From an uncultured Lachnospiraceae bacterium (GTDB lineage Bacteria > Bacillota > Clostridia > Lachnospirales > Lachnospiraceae), in the NCBI GenBank assembly GCA_900550475.1, contig URSA01000009.1, forward strand, positions 1-64,000: a DNA stretch of 64,000 bases, written 5' to 3'. Position numbers and translations under genes: made by a program. Shown in pieces: positions 60,819 to 64,000 of this stretch. Under the pieces are notes generated by a model. It saw only the letters and a list, made by a program, of their open reading frames with translations. It searched no databases and had not been told where the DNA came from. Each line of letters begins with the position of its first letter. The stretch's first letter is position 1.

Positions 60819-60848
60819 GGCGGGGCGGGGCGTAAGCCCGGCTCCGCC
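60819..60848 (+). other. Intercistronic GC-rich hairpin
   Basis: GGCGGGGCGGGGC and GCCCGGCTCCGCC form a 13-bp stem with one G-T pair and one mismatch around a GTAA tetraloop, in the 60-bp gap between binding-protein and permease genes. No T tract follows. It probably stabilises the abundant binding-protein mRNA, like malE-malF REP elements. Confidence 0.65.
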
Positions 60849-60866
60849 ATTTGGAGATGGGAAACT

Positions 60867-62270
60867 ATGCGGGAACAATGGAGACAATTTAAAAATGCAT
60901 TGAGATACGGCGATGTGTTCACAAGGCTGTCGCTGCTCATCATGGGCATGGGATACTGGGCGAGAGGTCAGTGGATCAAGGGATTTCTGATGACGCTGAT
61001 CGAGGCGGGCTTTTTCCTTTTCACGGGAAAAGTGTCGTGGCAGTATATTACAAAACTCAACACCCTCGGCACGGTACAGCGGGAGGAAGTGCTCGATCTG
61101 ACCACTCTGACCAAGACAGTCAATGATTACGACAACTCCCTGCTGATCCTTCTGTTCGGCATTGTGGGAATATTGGTCATTGCGGCGTTTGTGTGGCTCT
61201 GGATCTGCAATCTGGGAGCGGTCTTCTGCTTACAGCAGCAAAAGGAGAGAGGGGAGCATATCGCTTCATTCCGGGAAGACTGCCGCAAGCTGATAAACTG
61301 CAGGTTCCATGTGACGCTGCTCACCCTGCCGGGGCTCGGCGTGATTCTGGTCAATGTCATTCCTATCATTTTTATGGTCTGCATTGCGTTCACCGACTAT
61401 GACATGAACCATCAGCCCCCGACCTACCTGTTTACCTGGGTGGGACTGGATAACTTCAGACAGCTTTTTACCTCTTCCACCACCATAACCTTCGGCTATG
61501 TGTTCGGAAGAGCGCTGGCGTGGACGATGGTTTGGGCGGTGCTTGCCACTTTCACCACCTTCTTCGGCGGGATTCTGCTGGCAAAGCTGATCAACGACAG
61601 GGAAGTGCGCTGCAAGAAGATGTGGCGGACGCTGTTTGTGATCACCATCGCCATTCCGCAGTTTGTAACGCTCCTTCTGATCGGAAAAATGTTCGGCAAC
61701 TACGGAATCGTCAACAGCTTTTGCGGCAAGATCGGTCTGACGGGCTTCTTGCGCGACATCGGGCTTGTGGGGCAGGGGCTGAACTACATACCGTTTCTCA
61801 CGAAACCGGGGTGGGCGCATGTTATGATCATCCTGATCAATATCTGGGTGGGCGTTCCCTTCCAGATGCTCAGCGCCACCGGCATCCTGATGAACATACC
61901 AAACGAGCAGCTTGAGAGCGCAAAGATCGACGGTGCCAGCGAGCGGCAGATCTTCTGGAAGATCACCATGCCGTACATGCTGTTTGTGACAGGCCCCAGC
62001 CTTATCACGGCGCTGGTTGCAAATATCAACAACTTCAATGTGATCTATCTTCTGACTACGGACTATGTGACGGGAAATATGAGCTATGCGAACTCCAACG
62101 CCAAGGAGGTCGATCTGCTGATTACATGGCTCTTTACGCTCACAAATGACTATTCCAACTACAAGATGGCTTCTGTGATCGGCATCTGTGTATTCATTAT
62201 CTGCGCGGTGCTCACCCTGATCAGCTTCAGCAAAATGATCGCGGGAAACAGAGAGGAGGAGTTTCAATAA
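60867..62270 (+). CDS. MalF-type sugar ABC transporter permease
   Basis: 467 residues with an extended N-terminal region (membrane helices before the core) as in MalF, then the permease core with the EAA loop (EQLESAKIDGASERQIFWKI) and SLITALVANINNFNVIYLLT. No ATPase gene lies in the window; a shared MsmK-type ATPase is likely elsewhere. GGAG precedes the ATG. Confidence 0.9.
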   Translation: MREQWRQFKNALRYGDVFTRLSLLIMGMGYWARGQWIKGFLMTLIEAGFFLFTGKVSWQYITKLNTLGTVQREEVLDLTTLTKTVNDYDNSLLILLFGIVGILVIAAFVWLWICNLGAVFCLQQQKERGEHIASFREDCRKLINCRFHVTLLTLPGLGVILVNVIPIIFMVCIAFTDYDMNHQPPTYLFTWVGLDNFRQLFTSSTTITFGYVFGRALAWTMVWAVLATFTTFFGGILLAKLINDREVRCKKMWRTLFVITIAIPQFVTLLLIGKMFGNYGIVNSFCGKIGLTGFLRDIGLVGQGLNYIPFLTKPGWAHVMIILINIWVGVPFQMLSATGILMNIPNEQLESAKIDGASERQIFWKITMPYMLFVTGPSLITALVANINNFNVIYLLTTDYVTGNMSYANSNAKEVDLLITWLFTLTNDYSNYKMASVIGICVFIICAVLTLISFSKMIAGNREEEFQ

Positions 62271-63112
62271 TGAAGAGGAAGCTGAGAGTATTCCGAAAAC
62301 ATACGCTGCTTGCAGTCCTTTCCTTTATCTGGCTGCTCCCCATTGTGTGGCTTTTTGTGACGTCCCTGAGCGATTACAAGGGGATCAATACCATGCAGTT
62401 TTTTCCGCAGAAATGGTCGTTGGACAATTATGCGCAGCTCTTTTTCAGACCGGACACGGTAGCAAACTTCCCGGCGTGGTTCAAAAACTCCATGGTGATC
62501 GGAAGCGCTACATGTGTGATTTCCACCTGCTTTGTCCTGATGGTGGCGTATGCCATGAGCTGCATGCGCTTCAAGGCGAGAAAGCCGTTGATGAGCTTTG
62601 CTATCATTCTGGGCATGTTCCCGGGCGTGCTGTCCATGATCGCCATCTATTTTGTGATGAAAATGATCGGACTGACGGACAGCCAGCTTGGTCTGATCGT
62701 GATATACTCGGCAGGATCGGGACTGGGCTACCTGATCTGCAAGGGTTTTTTTGACACGATCCCGGCGTCCTTACGGGAATCCGCAAAGCTGGAGGGGGCG
62801 TCCCAGCTCACGATCTTTACAAGGATCGTCATTCCCCTGTCAAAGCCCATCATTGTCTACACGGTGATCAATTCATTCCTGTCGCCGTGGATGGATTTTG
62901 TCATGGCAAAGCTGATGATCCGCTCCAAGAATCCGGTGGACTGGACGGTTGCCATGGGATTGTACAATCTGGTGCAGAAAACGCTGGTCGGCGAGTACTT
63001 TTCTGTGTTCTGCGCAGGCGGCATCGTGGTGGCAATCCCCATCTCCGTGCTGTTTATCCTGATGCAGAAATTCTATGTGGAAGGAATTACGGGAGGCGCT
63101 GTGAAAGGATGA
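62270..63112 (+). CDS. MalG-type sugar ABC transporter permease
   Basis: 280 residues, six membrane helices, EAA loop LRESAKLEGASQLTIFTRIV and C-terminal EGITGGAVKG typical of MalG. Start and upstream stop share one base; the stop overlaps the amylase start (ATGA). Confidence 0.92.
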   Translation: MKRKLRVFRKHTLLAVLSFIWLLPIVWLFVTSLSDYKGINTMQFFPQKWSLDNYAQLFFRPDTVANFPAWFKNSMVIGSATCVISTCFVLMVAYAMSCMRFKARKPLMSFAIILGMFPGVLSMIAIYFVMKMIGLTDSQLGLIVIYSAGSGLGYLICKGFFDTIPASLRESAKLEGASQLTIFTRIVIPLSKPIIVYTVINSFLSPWMDFVMAKLMIRSKNPVDWTVAMGLYNLVQKTLVGEYFSVFCAGGIVVAIPISVLFILMQKFYVEGITGGAVKG

Positions 63113-64000
63113 AAAAAGAAGCAATTACCCATATTCCCCTGTCGCAGTATGCCTATGCCACCGGCGACCGCTCTCTTGCGATCCGGCTGCGGGCCGCAAA
63201 AGGGGATCTCAAGACCTGCACGGTGTGTTACGGCGACCGTGTGGATCCGAAGCCCGATGTGGAGATCACAAGGGTTCCCATGAAAAAAGCCGCCTCCGAT
63301 GATCTGTTTGACTACTTCGAGACGGAAATCCATGACCGGTACAGCCGGATCTGTTATTATTTTATGCTGGACGACGGGCAGGAGACACTCTGCTATTACG
63401 AGCGGGATTTCAGCAGAAAGTTAAATTGCAGCCGCACGGAATATTTCCAGTTTCCCTACATCCGCAGGGAGGATAGGATCGACGAGCCGAAATGGGCAAA
63501 AGAGGTGGTTATGTACCACATTTTCCCGGACAGCTTCGCCTCGGGTTACCGCAGCCTTTCGGGGAAAGGCACGGCGGAGACTGTGACGGGCGAGCATGGG
63601 GTGATCTGCCGGGTGGAGAGCGCGCTGGGCGGCACACTTAAGGGCGTGCGTTACAATCTGGATTATCTGGAAGCCATGGGGATCAACTGTCTGTACCTGA
63701 ACCCGGTATTTGCCGCAAATTCCTACCATAAGTACGACACGGTGGACTATTTCCGCATCGACCCGTGCATGGGTGATCTGGCGGACGCCAAAAGGCTCGT
63801 GGAGGATTGCCATGACAGAGGGATCAGGGTGCTTTTTGACGGCGTATTCAATCACTGCGGACCGGACTTCTTTGCCTTCCGGGATGTGCTGAAGAAAGGA
63901 AAGAAATCGGAGTATTACGACTGGTTTTATGAGATGCCGGAGCAGATCTCATACACGGATCCGCCCAATTACGAGGCGTTTGCCTATGTGAAGGAGATGC
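63109..64000 (+). CDS. GH13 amylase-family enzyme, 3' end outside the window
   Basis: 297 codons are visible. An N-terminal CBM34-like domain (about 1-125) precedes the catalytic barrel: VMYHIFPDSFASGYRSL, GINCLYLNPVFAANSYHKYD, and conserved region I as DGVFNHCG. This combination suggests neopullulanase, cyclomaltodextrinase or maltogenic amylase acting inside the cell on imported dextrins (no signal peptide). The catalytic Asp/Glu residues lie beyond the window edge. It is translationally coupled to the MalG-like gene. Confidence 0.88.
   Translation, partial: MKKEAITHIPLSQYAYATGDRSLAIRLRAAKGDLKTCTVCYGDRVDPKPDVEITRVPMKKAASDDLFDYFETEIHDRYSRICYYFMLDDGQETLCYYERDFSRKLNCSRTEYFQFPYIRREDRIDEPKWAKEVVMYHIFPDSFASGYRSLSGKGTAETVTGEHGVICRVESALGGTLKGVRYNLDYLEAMGINCLYLNPVFAANSYHKYDTVDYFRIDPCMGDLADAKRLVEDCHDRGIRVLFDGVFNHCGPDFFAFRDVLKKGKKSEYYDWFYEMPEQISYTDPPNYEAFAYVKEM

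Overview
The window looks like a chromosomal segment of a gut-type Lachnospiraceae (Firmicutes, Clostridia; Roseburia/Blautia-like group). The basis is moderate G+C, strong AGGAGG-type ribosome sites, sigma-A type promoters, the order rimP-nusA-rnpM-ylxQ-infB-rbfA-nrnA-truB-ribF, a separate pyrBI pair, a folC-folE-HD-folP-folBK folate cluster and abundant membrane proteins typical of this family. There is no phage, transposon or CRISPR array. Nearly all genes look native; coding density is high except at about 1.2-2.1 kb.

Layout. 0-4.2 kb: a repeat-bearing XRE regulator (minus), a 62-bp tandem repeat array, the RNase P RNA gene, a membrane-anchored trypsin-like protease and a cytidylate-kinase-like protein. 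4.3-12.7 kb: a catabolic operon with two cytosine-deaminase-like amidohydrolases, a PucR regulator and a five-gene Urt/Liv-type ABC transporter, preceded by a promoter and a terminator-bearing leader. 12.7-14.5 kb (minus): a small protein, a structured intergenic RNA region closed by a perfect 16-bp terminal helix, and a stand-alone reverse transcriptase, all apparently driven by one promoter. I consider this the best candidate for an undescribed system in the window. 14.6-17.5 kb: a zinc-handling operon (His-rich COG0523 GTPase, second G3E GTPase with a DUF1980-like C-terminus, ZIP transporter), followed by ylmH and a CmpB-family membrane protein.

19.3-22.3 kb: pyrBI, a nitroreductase, a PH-domain protein and a second CmpB-like membrane protein. 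22.3-27.4 kb: folate biosynthesis, ending in a DUF3592 membrane protein that appears frameshifted. 27.4-36 kb: the translation/RNA maturation operon. 36-42.6 kb: an NlpC/P60 wall hydrolase with a perfect WalR-box match, an ArsR-type zinc sensor, a His-rich P-type metal ATPase, a MATE exporter and a DUF5050 protein. 42.7-50.4 kb: pheA, a DUF815 ATPase, ppx, ppk, maf, a HAD phosphatase and a small acidic protein. 50.4-57.9 kb: a PHP phosphoesterase, an ABC-F ATPase, a gntR-clpC pair with a perfect 10-bp inverted-repeat operator, a small conserved protein, radA and tRNA-Trp. 58.1-64 kb: a LacI-regulated maltose-type ABC transporter and the start of a GH13 amylase-family enzyme that runs off the window.

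Metal homeostasis is a recurring theme. Two separate loci (14.6-17.5 and 37.2-39.9 kb) encode His-rich zinc proteins, with import and metallochaperones at one and a zinc sensor and efflux pump at the other. Functions were assigned from motifs read by eye; no database search was possible.
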